Shown here one piece after another: positions 51,458 through 60,376 of a stretch of 64,000 nucleotides of DNA. Source of the DNA: Bacillota bacterium (GTDB lineage: Bacteria; Bacillota; Clostridia; Christensenellales; Borkfalkiaceae); the NCBI GenBank assembly GCA_019423125.1, contig JAHZBZ010000007.1, positions 32,555 through 96,554 of the forward strand, given 5' to 3'. Under the pieces are notes generated by a model. That model was not told the DNA's origin. It did not search any database and worked only from the letters and a program-made list of their open reading frames with translations. Both the position numbers and the translations under genes were made by a program. Each line of letters begins with the position of its first letter. Positions within the stretch are counted from its first letter, which is position 1.

Positions 51458-52330
51458 TCAGTCCTGCAGCTTTTTGATCTCCGGATCCTGTTCCTCTCCG
51501 CGCTCCTCGTTTTCTTTGTTCTTGTTCTTGAAGCGGATCTTGTCAAGCGGGAAATCCTTGTACACCAGCGCGCCGTCCTTTTCAATCTTCACGCGCACGA
51601 TGAGCTTGAGCATGTTGTTGGAGACAACGTGCCCCTTCCCCTCCGGCGTGGACACCTCCGAGCCGACCTTCGGCATCTTCTTGTACACGTCGCTGTAATA
51701 CTCGTTTTCGTAGCTCAGACAGCACATCAGCCGCCCGCACAGCCCGCTGATCTTCCCCGGGTTGAGCGAAAGCCCCTGCACCTTCGCCATCTTGATGGAC
51801 ACCTTTTTGAAATCGCACATCGCCCCCGAACAGCAGCACTCCCTGCCGCAGGGTGCGATGCCGCCCAGAAGACGCGTCTCGTCGCGGATGCCCACCTGCC
51901 GAAGCTCGATGCGGATGCGGAAGGCGCTCGCAAGATCCTTGACCAGCTCGCGGAAATCCACCCTGCCGTCCGCGGCAAAGTAGAAGATCACCTTGTTCCC
52001 TTCAAACGCAAATTCGCAGTCGATCAGCTTCATCGCGAGGTTGTGCTTTTCGATCTTCTCCTGCGCGATCTTCATCGCCTGCGGCTTGCGCTCGAGGTTG
52101 CGCCGCACCTGTTCGCGGTCGCGGTCGGTTGCGATGCGCACGATGGGCTTGAGCGGCTGGACGACCTCCGCGTCATCCACCTCGCGCGGAACGAACGCCA
52201 CCGTCGCGAACTCCATGCCCTTGCTCGTCTCGACGACAACCTGCATCCCCTCTTCGTATTTTTCCTTTTCGTTGGGCGCAAAGTAGTACACCTTGCCCCC
52301 GTCTTTGAACTTTATTCCGATCACTTTCAT
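51458..52330 (-). CDS. ricT: PSP1-domain protein RicT (YaaT)
   Basis: 290 residues from the ATG at 52330. PSP1 domain with the Cys-rich signature CGRECCCSGAMC and later GRLMCCLSYE, the ligands for Fe-S clusters in the RicAFT complex, which affects RNase Y activity in Bacillus. The tail is charged (KNKNKENEERGEEQD). The start overlaps the region of the holB stop, and GGAGGG lies inside holB. Conserved order tmk-holB-ricT supports the call. Confidence 0.92.
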   Translation of the reverse strand: MKVIGIKFKDGGKVYYFAPNEKEKYEEGMQVVVETSKGMEFATVAFVPREVDDAEVVQPLKPIVRIATDRDREQVRRNLERKPQAMKIAQEKIEKHNLAMKLIDCEFAFEGNKVIFYFAADGRVDFRELVKDLASAFRIRIELRQVGIRDETRLLGGIAPCGRECCCSGAMCDFKKVSIKMAKVQGLSLNPGKISGLCGRLMCCLSYENEYYSDVYKKMPKVGSEVSTPEGKGHVVSNNMLKLIVRVKIEKDGALVYKDFPLDKIRFKNKNKENEERGEEQDPEIKKLQD

Positions 52331-52334
52331 CGTC

Positions 52335-53267
52335 TCATCGTCCCTCCACGATCGCCGCAAACAACTCCTCCAAGCTCATGGAGAGGTTGGCGTTGAATTT
52401 GAGATTTTTCTCCGCTTTCTCGATCCCTTCGAGCGCGGAAACGAGCGTCGCCTCCGAATAGCGCGCCGCGGCGCGGCGCAGGATGTCGCGGTCGGCGCCC
52501 GAAAGGCACAGATCCTCCCGCCCAAGCTTCAGCATCAGAAGATCGCGCAAAATCAGCCTGAAAAGGGGGAAAAAACGCGCCCCCATCCCCTTTTCCGCGT
52601 ATTTTCGCGCCGCCGCGGGAATGCCTGCGGGCGAGAGCGTCAGCGCGAGCATCGCGAGCTCCTGTTCCGTCCCGCTCGCCGCCCCTTCCTCCGCGAGCTG
52701 TTCCGCTCTGCCGAGCACGCCGTCCGACGCCGCCGCGATCCACGCCGCATCCTGAAGATAGGGATACCGCGCGCGCAGGTGCGCCTCCACCTCCTTCTGC
52801 GAAAAGGAGAACAGGTCCAGCCGCTTTGCGCGCGAGCGGATGGTGGGCAACACGGGAAATTCGCTGGTCGTGCCGAGCAGGAAATACACCCCCTGCGGCG
52901 GCTCTTCGAGCACTTTGAGCAGTTTGTTCTGCGCGGGCGGGAGCATCTCCTGCATCCTGTCGAACACGAACAGCTTTGCGTCCCCCTCCGTCGGACGGAT
53001 ATAGGCGTCCTCGAGCAGTTCCTTCACGTCCGCGACCGTCGCCTTCTGCCCTTCCGCGGGGAAGACGCGGCAGTCGGCGTACCGCTCGGCGGCGATCAGC
53101 CGCGCCGCGCGCTCGTCCGCGCGCAGGATGTATACGGCGAGCTCTTTTAAAAAGCCGCGCAGGTTGCGCTCGTCGGGACAGACGAGCAGATAGGCGTGCG
53201 AGAGCCGCCCTTCCGCCGCGTCGCCCGCGACGATGCGGCAGGCGCGGCTGTTTTCAAAGACAGACAT
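52335..53267 (-). CDS. holB: DNA polymerase III delta' subunit
   Basis: 310 residues. AAA-fold clamp-loader subunit: SHAYLLVCPDERNLRGFL where a P-loop would be, but lacking the GKS/T, as usual for delta'. ADVKELLEDAYIRPTEGDAK and NKLLKVLEEPP with the SRC-like segment TIRSRAKRL are characteristic. It loads the sliding clamp with tau/gamma and delta. It follows tmk by 14 bases. Confidence 0.92.
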   Translation of the reverse strand: MSVFENSRACRIVAGDAAEGRLSHAYLLVCPDERNLRGFLKELAVYILRADERAARLIAAERYADCRVFPAEGQKATVADVKELLEDAYIRPTEGDAKLFVFDRMQEMLPPAQNKLLKVLEEPPQGVYFLLGTTSEFPVLPTIRSRAKRLDLFSFSQKEVEAHLRARYPYLQDAAWIAAASDGVLGRAEQLAEEGAASGTEQELAMLALTLSPAGIPAAARKYAEKGMGARFFPLFRLILRDLLMLKLGREDLCLSGADRDILRRAAARYSEATLVSALEGIEKAEKNLKFNANLSMSLEELFAAIVEGR

Positions 53268-53281
53268 CCGCTCCCCTCCGC

Positions 53282-53905
53282 TCAGAAAATGCCGCGCGCG
53301 CGCAAAAGCTGTACGATCTTCGCGCTCGTCTCGTATTTGGTGCCCGAACAGTCGACGGCGACCATCTCGTCCGGGTATTCCGCGAGCAGCGCGCGGTAGC
53401 TTTCATACACCTTGCGGTGGAACGCCTCGCCCGCCTGCTCGATGCGGTCCTCTTTGTCCGCGCCGTGCTTGCGCTCGAAGGCGCGCGCGGGCGGGATGTC
53501 CAGAAACAGCGTGAGGTCGGGCATGAAATTGCGCACCGCGTAGCTGTTGATCTCCTCGAGGAAGCGCCGCTCCAGCCCCCTGCCGCCGCCCTGGTAGGCG
53601 TAGGAGGAGAAGATGTAGCGGTCGCAGAGCACGATCTCGCCGCGCGCGAGCGCGGGCGCCACCGTGTCCGCGAGATGCTGGACGCGCGCGGCGGCGTACA
53701 GAAGCGCCTCGCATTCGTCCGTCATGTCGGTGAATTTGCCGTTGAGGATGACCTTTCGGATCTCCTCGCTGATCTGCCCGCCGCCCGGCTCGCGGGTGAC
53801 GGTGTGCGCGATGCCGCGCTCTTTGAGATATTCGGACAGAAGGCGCATCTGGGTGGACTTGCCCGCCCCTTCGCAGCCCTCGAATGTGATGAATTTACCC
53901 TTCAT
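53282..53905 (-). CDS. tmk: Thymidylate kinase
   Basis: 207 residues from the ATG at 53905. P-loop GCEGAGKST (GxxGxGKST), the DRY-type motif LCDRYIFSSYAYQGGGRGL and the TREPGG motif for dTMP binding. Converts dTMP to dTDP. The longer frame (54049) overlaps the decarboxylase and has no site. Confidence 0.95.
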   Translation of the reverse strand: MKGKFITFEGCEGAGKSTQMRLLSEYLKERGIAHTVTREPGGGQISEEIRKVILNGKFTDMTDECEALLYAAARVQHLADTVAPALARGEIVLCDRYIFSSYAYQGGGRGLERRFLEEINSYAVRNFMPDLTLFLDIPPARAFERKHGADKEDRIEQAGEAFHRKVYESYRALLAEYPDEMVAVDCSGTKYETSAKIVQLLRARGIF

Positions 53906-53909
53906 TGGT

Positions 53910-55262
53910 TCACGTCCTCGCGCCGATGTTGACGACGGCGATCTTCCCGCCGCCGATGCCGAAGGCATGCCGCGCGTTCGCGAGCGCGTCCGCCGCCTCC
54001 TGCGTGATGAGCTCCCCCGCGACCACGACGGGGTAACAGGGCGGTGCAATGCCCGCCGTGCGCGCCGCGACCCTGCCCGCCGCCTCCGCGAGGGGGACGT
54101 ATTCGCAGGCGAGGGAGAGCGCGGTCAGATAGCCGTACTTTTTGACCCCTTCCGCGCGCGCCGCCGCTTTGTAGGTTCCGCGCAGGGCGCGCATGCGCGC
54201 CACCGCCAGGATCTTCCCCGCGAGCGCGGAGACCGCGGAGGGCTTGTCCGCGGGCGTGAAGTAAAAGAGCAGGTACCGCCCGTCGTTGAGCTCCGCGAAC
54301 ACGCGCCGCTTTTCCAGCTCGTCCTGCGCGCGCTGCGCGTCGATGCCCGCGCCGCCGAAATCCGCCGCGAGGGTGAGCGAGCCGCCCTTTCCGTAACAGC
54401 GGATGCCCCGCTTTTCCAGGCGGGTGCGCAGGAGCGCGAGCTCGCGTTTGAGCGCGTCGATGCGCGCCGCGCCGTGCTCGGCGAGCGCCTTGACGCCGTA
54501 TTCCGCGGACGCCATCACGAGATAGGAAGGACTGCTCGTGCGGAACAGCCCGAGCGCTTCCTCCGCGTCGCGCGCGAGAAGCTCGTTGCGCACATTGAGA
54601 AGAGCGCCCTGCGTCAGCGTGGGCGCCGTCTTGTGCAGGCCGTCCACCCATGCGTCCGCCCATTCGCCCGCATACGGGGCGCCGTCCGGGTCGAACCGCG
54701 CCCACACGCCGTGCGCGCCGTCGGCGAGCAGGAGCCTGCCGTAGCGGTCGCACACCTTGCGGATGGCGGCAAGGTCGGCAAAATTCCCGAAATAGTCGGG
54801 CGAAGTGAGCAGAACGGCGCATACGTCCCGCTCTTTTTTGAACACCGACTCGATGTCGGAGGCGCCCGGCGGGAGCAGGACGCCCTCCTTTTCGTTGTTT
54901 TTGAGGATGACCGGCTCGACGCCGAGCGCCGCGCAGGCGGCATACACGCTCCTGTGCGCGTTGCGCGGGATGAGCACCCGCCCGCCGCGGCGGCGGACCA
55001 GCCAGACGAGGCAGTACACGCCGCAGGTGGAGCCGTCGGTCAGAAAATAGCTGTGCGCCGCGCCGAGGATGTCGGCGACGTCCTGCTGGGCGAGCGCGAT
55101 CACGCCCGTCGGGCTTTCCAGACTGTCGGTGAGCGAGAGCTCGGTGACGTCCAGCGCCGCGTCGCGCAGGATGGGGATATCCCCCTTATGCCCCGGCATG
55201 TGAAAGCGCGCGGGACGAAGACGGCGGTACGCCTGCAAGGCGCCGTAGATGTGCAGTTTCAT
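53910..55262 (-). CDS. Orn/Lys/Arg decarboxylase-like PLP enzyme
   Basis: 450 residues. RFHMPGHKGD at the start and VDGLHKTAPTLTQGALLNV with the PLP Lys (HKT) near residue 216 are hallmarks of the group I basic amino-acid decarboxylase fold (short, SpeA-like form in Firmicutes). DGAHG gives the PLP-binding Asp. Probable arginine or lysine decarboxylase for polyamines; substrate cannot be fixed. It is part of the greA-tmk-holB-ricT operon, as in many Clostridia. Confidence 0.88.
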   Translation of the reverse strand: MKLHIYGALQAYRRLRPARFHMPGHKGDIPILRDAALDVTELSLTDSLESPTGVIALAQQDVADILGAAHSYFLTDGSTCGVYCLVWLVRRRGGRVLIPRNAHRSVYAACAALGVEPVILKNNEKEGVLLPPGASDIESVFKKERDVCAVLLTSPDYFGNFADLAAIRKVCDRYGRLLLADGAHGVWARFDPDGAPYAGEWADAWVDGLHKTAPTLTQGALLNVRNELLARDAEEALGLFRTSSPSYLVMASAEYGVKALAEHGAARIDALKRELALLRTRLEKRGIRCYGKGGSLTLAADFGGAGIDAQRAQDELEKRRVFAELNDGRYLLFYFTPADKPSAVSALAGKILAVARMRALRGTYKAAARAEGVKKYGYLTALSLACEYVPLAEAAGRVAARTAGIAPPCYPVVVAGELITQEAADALANARHAFGIGGGKIAVVNIGART

Positions 55263-55288
55263 GTCTCCCCTCCCCGCGCCGTGCGCGT

Positions 55289-55759
55289 TCAGCGGATCTC
55301 GCGGATCTCCACCTCGTAGTCGAAGCCGTTGGGCGCGTGCACGGTCACTTTGTCGCCGCGGCGCGCGCCGACCAGCGCGGCGCCGAACGGAGAGTCGATG
55401 CTGACGATGTTCTTGTCGGGGTCCGCCTCGGTGGAGCCCATGATCGTGTAGGTCATCTCCTCCTCCATGTCGAAGTCCCAGACGGTGACGGTGTTGCCGA
55501 AGTGGACCTTGGAGTTGTCCGTGCTCTCCTCCATGATCTTCGCGTTCTTGATCTTGTTTTCCAGCTCGCGGATCTCGCTCTCGTTGAGCGCTTCTTCGTT
55601 CTTCGCCGCGTCGTACTCCGCGTTCTCGGAGAGGTCGCCGAAGCCGCGCGCCACTTTGATGCGCTCGGTGATCTCCTTCTTCTTCTCCGTCTGCAGATAT
55701 CTGAGACGCTCCACCGCTTCGTCATACCCTTTCTGGGTCATGATAAACTCTTCCGCCAT
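55289..55759 (-). CDS. greA: Transcript cleavage factor GreA
   Basis: 156 residues from the ATG at 55759 (AGAGG upstream). N-terminal coiled coil with ARGFGDLSENAEYDAAKNEE containing the acidic tip DLSEN, and a C-terminal FKBP-like domain (DSPFGAALVGARRGDKVTVH). It rescues backtracked RNA polymerase. First gene of the operon, with promoter at 55895-55923 and a hairpin in its leader. Confidence 0.96.
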   Translation of the reverse strand: MAEEFIMTQKGYDEAVERLRYLQTEKKKEITERIKVARGFGDLSENAEYDAAKNEEALNESEIRELENKIKNAKIMEESTDNSKVHFGNTVTVWDFDMEEEMTYTIMGSTEADPDKNIVSIDSPFGAALVGARRGDKVTVHAPNGFDYEVEIREIR

Positions 55760-55816
55760 ATGAAATACCTCTGTTTTTTTGTCTGAATTTCGCCGCATTT
55801 TTCTTTCTTTAAAAGA

Positions 55817-55844
55817 ATAATTCCGCATATTCCTGCGGAATTAT
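55817..55844 (-). promoter_or_regulatory. Hairpin with T-tract in the greA leader
   Basis: ATAATTCCGCA/TGCGGAATTAT, 11-bp perfect stem, followed on the minus strand by TCTTTT. It lies between promoter and ATG, so it could be an attenuator that GreA or a stalled polymerase influences (inference). Confidence 0.5.
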
Positions 55845-55894
55845 CAGTTCTCTCATCTCGGGCGGGCATGCGGCATGCCCGCTCATCGTCTGCT

Positions 55895-55923
55895 ATTATA
55901 GCGCATCCGCGCGCAAAAGTCAA
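55895..55923 (-). promoter_or_regulatory. greA operon promoter
   Basis: TTGACT (55918-55923), 17-base spacer, TATAAT (55895-55900). Confidence 0.88.
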
Positions 55924-55972
55924 GCCGTTCTCTTTTTTTTGCGGTTTCTGCGCGCATTTTTTGCGCTTTTGT

Positions 55973-57145
55973 TCACTTTTTCAGCGTCTTGATATAACGC
56001 TCGATGCGCATGGTCGCTTCATCGAGGTTTGCCATACTCGTCGCGTACGAACAGCGGACGTGATACTTTCCGCCCTCGCCGAATGCGTCGCCCGGCACGA
56101 CCGCGACTTTCTCCGCGCGCAAAAGCCCGCCCGCGAAGTCCTCGCCCGTGACGCCGAGCGATTCGGTGGAAGGATAGACGTAGAAGGCGCCGCGCGGTTC
56201 GAAACAGCGCATGCCCGCGCCGTTGAAGAAATCGACCATGAAGCGGCGGCGCTTGTCGTATTCCTCGCGCATGGAGCGCACGACCGCAAAGCCGTCGTAG
56301 AACCCGTCGTTGAGCCCCTCGAGCGCGGCGTACTGCGAACAGGTCGGCGCGCACATGATCGCGTATTGGTGGATCTTGAACAGCGCGCGGTCGATCTCCT
56401 TGGGCGCGCAGACGAAGCCGATGCGCCAGCCCGTCATCGCGAACGCCTTGGAAAAGCCGTTGATGAGCACGGTGCGCTCGCGCATCCCGGGCAGGGAGGC
56501 GATGGAGACGTGCTTGCCGCCGTAGGTCAGCTCGGCGTAGATCTCGTCCGAGATCACGAGAAGGTCGTGCTTTTCGATCACGGGGACGATCGCCTCGAGC
56601 TGTTCGCGCGTCATGATCCCGCCCGTCGGGTTGTTCGGATAGGGCAGGATGATCGCCTTCGTCCTGGGCGTGATGTGCGCTTCCAGCTGTTCGGGGGTGA
56701 GCACGAACCCGTTTTCCTGCGTGCAGCGCACGGGGACGGGGGTGCCGCCCGAGAGCTGGATGCAGGGAATGTAGGAGACGTAGCCGGGGTCGGGAACGAG
56801 GATCTCGTCCCCGATCTCGCACACCGCGCGCATGACGAGGTCGATGCCCTCGCTCGCGCCGACGGTGACGATGATGTTGTCGGCGGGATAGTCCACGCCG
56901 AAGCGCTCGCTCATGTAGCGCGAGATGCCCTCGCGCAGGGCGGGCAGGCCGCGGTTGCCCGTGTATTGGGTGTAGCCGCGCTGGATGCTCTTGATCGCCG
57001 CGTTGCGGATGTGCCACGGCGTGATGAAATCGGGCTCGCCGACACCCAGCGAGATGGCGTCCTTCATCTCCGACACGATGTCGAAGAACTTGCGGATGCC
57101 GCTGGGCTTGATCTCACGCGAGCGCCTGTTGATGAACTCTCTCAT
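55973..57145 (-). CDS. Class I/II PLP aminotransferase
   Basis: 390 residues. The fold-type I pattern is complete: LGVGEPDFITPWHI, YTQYTGNRGLPALREGI, YPNNPTGG, the Asp of ISDEIYAEL and the PLP Lys in GFSKAFAMTGWRIGF. It transfers amino groups between an amino acid and a 2-oxo acid; aspartate or aromatic amino acids are the usual substrates of this clade. Its ATG overlaps the stop of the Lrp-type gene by four bases, so it is co-regulated with it. Confidence 0.92.
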   Translation of the reverse strand: MREFINRRSREIKPSGIRKFFDIVSEMKDAISLGVGEPDFITPWHIRNAAIKSIQRGYTQYTGNRGLPALREGISRYMSERFGVDYPADNIIVTVGASEGIDLVMRAVCEIGDEILVPDPGYVSYIPCIQLSGGTPVPVRCTQENGFVLTPEQLEAHITPRTKAIILPYPNNPTGGIMTREQLEAIVPVIEKHDLLVISDEIYAELTYGGKHVSIASLPGMRERTVLINGFSKAFAMTGWRIGFVCAPKEIDRALFKIHQYAIMCAPTCSQYAALEGLNDGFYDGFAVVRSMREEYDKRRRFMVDFFNGAGMRCFEPRGAFYVYPSTESLGVTGEDFAGGLLRAEKVAVVPGDAFGEGGKYHVRCSYATSMANLDEATMRIERYIKTLKK

Positions 57146-57636
57146 GCGTGCACCGATATCCTGTGCCCTTCCGTTCCCTTGCGGTCGGTGACAGTCCCTT
57201 CGATCTTGTATTTTTTGAGGATGAAGTGCGTCGCGGTGGACTGCACCTCATTGAGCGTGGACAGACGTTCGGAGACGAAGCGCGCCACGTCGCGCAGCGT
57301 GTTGCCCTCGATGAACACCGCGATGTCATAGCCGCCGCTCATCAGATAGCAGCTCTTGACCTCGTCGAAGCCGTAGATCTCCTCGGCGATCGCGTCGAAA
57401 CCGCTGGATTTCTGCGGCGAGACCTTGACCTCGATGAGCGCCTGCACGAGCTCGTCGGACAGCCGCTCGTCGTTGACGATGGCGGCGTATTTGACGATGA
57501 CGCCCCTGCGCTCCATCTCGGAGATGGCGGAGACGATCTCCTCCTCTTTCTTGCCGAGCATGACCGCGATCTTGGCGGGCGAATAGCGGCAATCTTCCTG
57601 CAGGATCTGCAAAATCTCTGTTTCGATCTTCTTCAT
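57142..57636 (-). CDS. Lrp/AsnC-family regulator
   Basis: 164 residues from the ATG at 57636 (GGAGGAG upstream). Winged helix-turn-helix (ILQEDCRYSPAKIAVMLGKK) then the ligand RAM-type domain (VQALIEVKVSPQKSSGFD and GYDIAVFIEGNTLRD). An amino-acid-sensing regulator, probably of its own operon and the coupled aminotransferase. Confidence 0.9.
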   Translation of the reverse strand: MKKIETEILQILQEDCRYSPAKIAVMLGKKEEEIVSAISEMERRGVIVKYAAIVNDERLSDELVQALIEVKVSPQKSSGFDAIAEEIYGFDEVKSCYLMSGGYDIAVFIEGNTLRDVARFVSERLSTLNEVQSTATHFILKKYKIEGTVTDRKGTEGHRISVHA

Positions 57637-57703
57637 GGCTCCTCCTTCTCCCCTTTCGTCTGTGCGCGGGGCACTGCGGCGCGCTCCGCGCGCCCTTTTA
57701 AAT

Positions 57704-57732
57704 AGTATATATTTTCCCCGCGAGTCTGTCAA
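57704..57732 (-). promoter_or_regulatory. Lrp-aminotransferase promoter
   Basis: TTGACA (57727-57732), 17-base spacer, TATACT (57704-57709). On the other strand TATAAT near 57765 may start the gene at 57804. Confidence 0.88.
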
Positions 57733-57803
57733 TTATATTTTACTTTTTGGCAAAATTTCGGTATAATTTAAAGAAAAAAACGCCGCAAGGCGACGGAGAA
57801 AAG

Positions 57804-58067
57804 ATGTTTCGGATCTGGGCAAAAATCATGAAAGAGGGCAAAATCCAGAGGCAGTTCGTGTACGAGGGCGACGAACCAAAGATCACCTATTCGCACTTTC
57901 TGAACTACCTCTTCGACATCTGCCGCGAGCTGGACGTGCCCACCCCCGTCCTGCTCAAGACGCACATCTTCAACTTTGCGAAGTTCAATCACGTCCGCTT
58001 TGCCCCGCGCGATTTCGTCGAAGGGGTGGATTTTGACTGGCTCGTGCTCGAAAACATCGTCGTGTGA
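57804..58067 (+). CDS. Hypothetical small protein
   Basis: 87 residues from the ATG at 57804, which has GGAG eight bases upstream (the longer frame to 57747 has none). MFRIWAKIMKEGKIQRQFVY then YSHFLNYLFDICRELDVPTP: basic N-terminus and alpha/beta content, with a well-kept ending FVEGVDFDWLVLENIVV. I know similar small conserved proteins in Clostridia without function. It stands between two regulated units. Confidence 0.72.
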   Translation: MFRIWAKIMKEGKIQRQFVYEGDEPKITYSHFLNYLFDICRELDVPTPVLLKTHIFNFAKFNHVRFAPRDFVEGVDFDWLVLENIVV

Positions 58068-58078
58068 GCGAAAAAAAC

Positions 58079-58107
58079 TTGACTTTTCGCGAAGTTTCTG
58101 CTAAAAT
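58079..58107 (+). promoter_or_regulatory. queT promoter
   Basis: TTGACT (58079-58084), 17-base spacer, TAAAAT (58102-58107). The transcript would start almost at the riboswitch stem. Confidence 0.85.
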
Positions 58108-58114
58108 CGCGTTC

Positions 58115-58153
58115 GGTAGGTTTTCGGAAAACACTACCTAAAAACAACCGAGG
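58115..58153 (+). promoter_or_regulatory. preQ1-I-type riboswitch
   Basis: P1 GGTAG (58115-58119)/CTACC (58134-58138), an A-rich segment TAAAAACAA and then CCGAGG, of which CCGA can pair with TCGG in the loop, the class I pseudoknot plan. The GAGG ribosome site lies in the pairing end, so ligand would block translation. The downstream gene is queT, a queuosine-precursor transporter, which fits. Confidence 0.72.
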
Positions 58154-58163
58154 TAACTGAATA

Positions 58164-58721
58164 ATGAAACGGTTTTCGACAAAGATGCTGTGCAGGGCGG
58201 GCGTCATCGCCGCGCTGTACGTCGTGCTCACCTGGCCGCTCGGCTCGCTCGCGTTCGGGTACATGGGATTTCAGATCCGCCCCGCGGAAGCGCTGACACT
58301 GCTCCCCTTCTTCTATGTGGAGAGCATCCCCGCGCTGTACGTCGGGTGCCTGATCGCGAACATCATCACGGGCAACATGTGGGACATCGGGCTGGGAAGC
58401 CTGTGCTCGCTCGTCGCCGCGCTTCTGACCTTCGCCACGGGAAAACTCATCCGCAACACGCCGCTGCGCCTGTTCATCGGAGGACTGTTCCCCGTGTTCG
58501 TCAACGCGTTCGTCATCCCGCTCGTGCTCATTCTGGGCGGCTGCGCCTATGCGGGCTATTGGTTCATGTTCGCATCCCTCACCCTCACGCAGGCGGTCTG
58601 GGTGTACGGGCTGGGCATTCCCCTCTATCTGGGCATCGACGCACTGCGCAAAAAAGGCGTGTCCGTCTTTACGGACAACCTCACGGGCAAGCCGCTCGAG
58701 CGCGCAGACCATAAAAACTGA
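58164..58721 (+). CDS. queT: QueT-type queuosine precursor transporter
   Basis: 185 residues with about five membrane helices, GFQIRPAEALTLLPFFYVES and NIITGNMWDIGLGSLCSLVA being typical of the QueT ECF-transporter S component. It imports preQ1 or a related base with the ECF energising module. The preQ1-like riboswitch upstream supports this. A terminator follows within three bases. Confidence 0.9.
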   Translation: MKRFSTKMLCRAGVIAALYVVLTWPLGSLAFGYMGFQIRPAEALTLLPFFYVESIPALYVGCLIANIITGNMWDIGLGSLCSLVAALLTFATGKLIRNTPLRLFIGGLFPVFVNAFVIPLVLILGGCAYAGYWFMFASLTLTQAVWVYGLGIPLYLGIDALRKKGVSVFTDNLTGKPLERADHKN

Positions 58722-58723
58722 CC

Positions 58724-58753
58724 AAAAAAACTTCCCCGCGGGGAAGTTTTTTT
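58724..58753 (+). terminator. queT terminator
   Basis: AACTTCCCC/GGGGAAGTT around GC, with A7 before and T7 after; works both ways. Confidence 0.92.
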
Positions 58754-58754
58754 A

Positions 58755-58783
58755 TTGCCTTTTTGCGCGCCTTCGGCTATAAT
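58755..58783 (+). promoter_or_regulatory. Promoter of the Crp/Fnr gene
   Basis: TTGCCT (58755-58760), 17-base spacer, TATAAT (58778-58783). Confidence 0.85.
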
Positions 58784-58814
58784 ATCGTTGCAAAAGCAAC
58801 AACGGAGCGATGAA

Positions 58815-59453
58815 ATGAACGAGATCACGACTTCTCTCTTCGACGGCGTGAGCCGCGAGGAGTATGCGGCGATGATGGTCTGCTTCAAGACCTCGGTCAA
58901 AAAATACAGAAAGGGTGAAGAGGTGCCCCTGCCCGTCGACAGGGTCGGCGTCGTGCGCGGCGGACGCATCAGCCTGTACAAGACGGACGTGGACGGCGTG
59001 CGCACCCTCTTCGAACAGCTCAAGGCGGGCGGCGTGTTCGGCGAATGCATCGGCTCGGCGTGGGCGGACGCGGGGTTCTTTCTCGTCGCAGAGGAGGACT
59101 GCGAGGTGCTGTACATCGACTACGAGCACATCGTCAAGCGCTGTCCCAACGCCTGCGCCCACCACAGTACCGTCGTCTCCAACCTCGTGCGGCTGATGTC
59201 CGAAAAGACGCAGGCGCTGTCCGAACACCTCGAGATCCTCAGCCGCAGGTCGACGCGCGAAAAACTGCTCGCCTACTTCCGACTGCTCGCCGCGAAGAAC
59301 AAGAGCAGTTATTTTACCCTCCCCTTCTCGCAGACAAGCCTCGCGGAATACATCTGCGTGGACAGGAGCGCCATGGTGCGCGAGCTCGGACGCATGAGCG
59401 ACGAGGGCCTCATCGAGATGGAGCGGCGCAACGTCAAGCTCATCTGCCGCTGA
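58815..59453 (+). CDS. Crp/Fnr-family regulator
   Basis: 212 residues from the ATG at 58815 (GGAG upstream). Cyclic-nucleotide-binding fold (GGRISLYKTDVDGVRTLFEQ, GGVFGECIGSA) and a C-terminal Crp helix-turn-helix (LPFSQTSLAEYICVDRSAMV then RELGRMSDEGLI). No Fnr-type N-terminal Cys cluster, so the signal is not clearly oxygen. It stands alone after the queT terminator; targets unknown. Confidence 0.88.
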   Translation: MNEITTSLFDGVSREEYAAMMVCFKTSVKKYRKGEEVPLPVDRVGVVRGGRISLYKTDVDGVRTLFEQLKAGGVFGECIGSAWADAGFFLVAEEDCEVLYIDYEHIVKRCPNACAHHSTVVSNLVRLMSEKTQALSEHLEILSRRSTREKLLAYFRLLAAKNKSSYFTLPFSQTSLAEYICVDRSAMVRELGRMSDEGLIEMERRNVKLICR

Positions 59454-59565
59454 AATACGATCTTTGGATGACTTTCGTCCGCGCGGACTGCGCGCCCGGC
59501 GACGCCCCGTCCCGGAGGACAGACGCACAAACCACGTCCGCGCAGTCTGCGCGGGCGGCAAAAAA

Positions 59566-59601
59566 CCACGCGCCTGCGCAATTTTTTGCGCAGGCGCGTG
59601 G
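59566..59601 (+). terminator. Hairpin of the CGCCTGCGCAA family, second copy
   Basis: 16-bp perfect stem with TTTT loop, then CTTTTTCTT. Same core as 2804-2844 and 63430-63465. The space from 59454 to 59671 shows no gene. Confidence 0.7.
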
Positions 59602-59671
59602 CTTTTTCTTTGCGCGCACGAAGCGAAAGCGACGCGGCGCAAGCGAGCGTTTTTTTAACCGCACGGGCGGT

Positions 59672-60376
59672 TCAGACGCCCGCGATGCGGCGGACGATCG
59701 CGCCCGCGAGCACAAGCCCCGCGGCGGAGGGGACGAAGGAGAGACTGCCCACGCGGCGCTCCCCTTCCGCCGCGCACGCGGGGTCGAAGGGGCGGGGCGG
59801 CTCCGCCGACCACACCGCGAGCACGCCCGTGACGCCGCGGCGGCGCAGTTCCTGCCGCATGCGCCGCGCGAGCGGGTCTTCGCGCGTCTGTTCGAGCGGA
59901 GTCACGCGGAAGGCGGCGGGATCGAGCTTGTTGCCCGCGCCCATGCTGCTGACGACGGGCACCCCCGCCGCGCGCGCCGCGCACAGAAGTTCCGCCTTGT
60001 CCTTGACGCTGTCGATGCAGTCTGCGACGAAGTCATAGGAGGAAAAGGGAAATTCCGCCGCGTTTTCGGCGGTGAAGAAGGCGGGGACCGCGCGCACGTC
60101 GCAATCTGGCGCGATGTCCAGCGCGCGCTCGCGCATCGCCTGCGCCTTGTTTTTCCCGAGCGTGGAGCGCAGGGCGATCAGCTGGCGGTTGAGGTTGGAG
60201 GGGGCGACGGCATCCCCGTCCACGAAGGTGAGCCGCCCGACGCCCGCGCGCACGAGCGCCTCCGCGGCGTACGAACCCACGCCGCCGATGCCGAACACCG
60301 CGACGTGCGCACGCCTCAGTTTTTCAAAATTCGTTGCGCCGAGCAGCGCGATCTCGCGCACAAATGCCTCGTCCAT
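59672..60376 (-). CDS. tcdA: tRNA t6A dehydratase TcdA (E1-like)
   Basis: 234 residues from the ATG at 60376 (GGGAGG upstream). ThiF/MoeB-type fold: VAVFGIGGVGSYAAEALVRA with GxGGVGS, the DxDxVxxSNLNRQ motif (DGDAVAPSNLNRQ) and DCIDSVKDK. It would cyclise t6A to ct6A at tRNA position 37 with ATP; HesA/MoeB relatives are the alternative, but the length and lack of a rhodanese domain fit TcdA. Confidence 0.9.
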   Translation of the reverse strand: MDEAFVREIALLGATNFEKLRRAHVAVFGIGGVGSYAAEALVRAGVGRLTFVDGDAVAPSNLNRQLIALRSTLGKNKAQAMRERALDIAPDCDVRAVPAFFTAENAAEFPFSSYDFVADCIDSVKDKAELLCAARAAGVPVVSSMGAGNKLDPAAFRVTPLEQTREDPLARRMRQELRRRGVTGVLAVWSAEPPRPFDPACAAEGERRVGSLSFVPSAAGLVLAGAIVRRIAGV

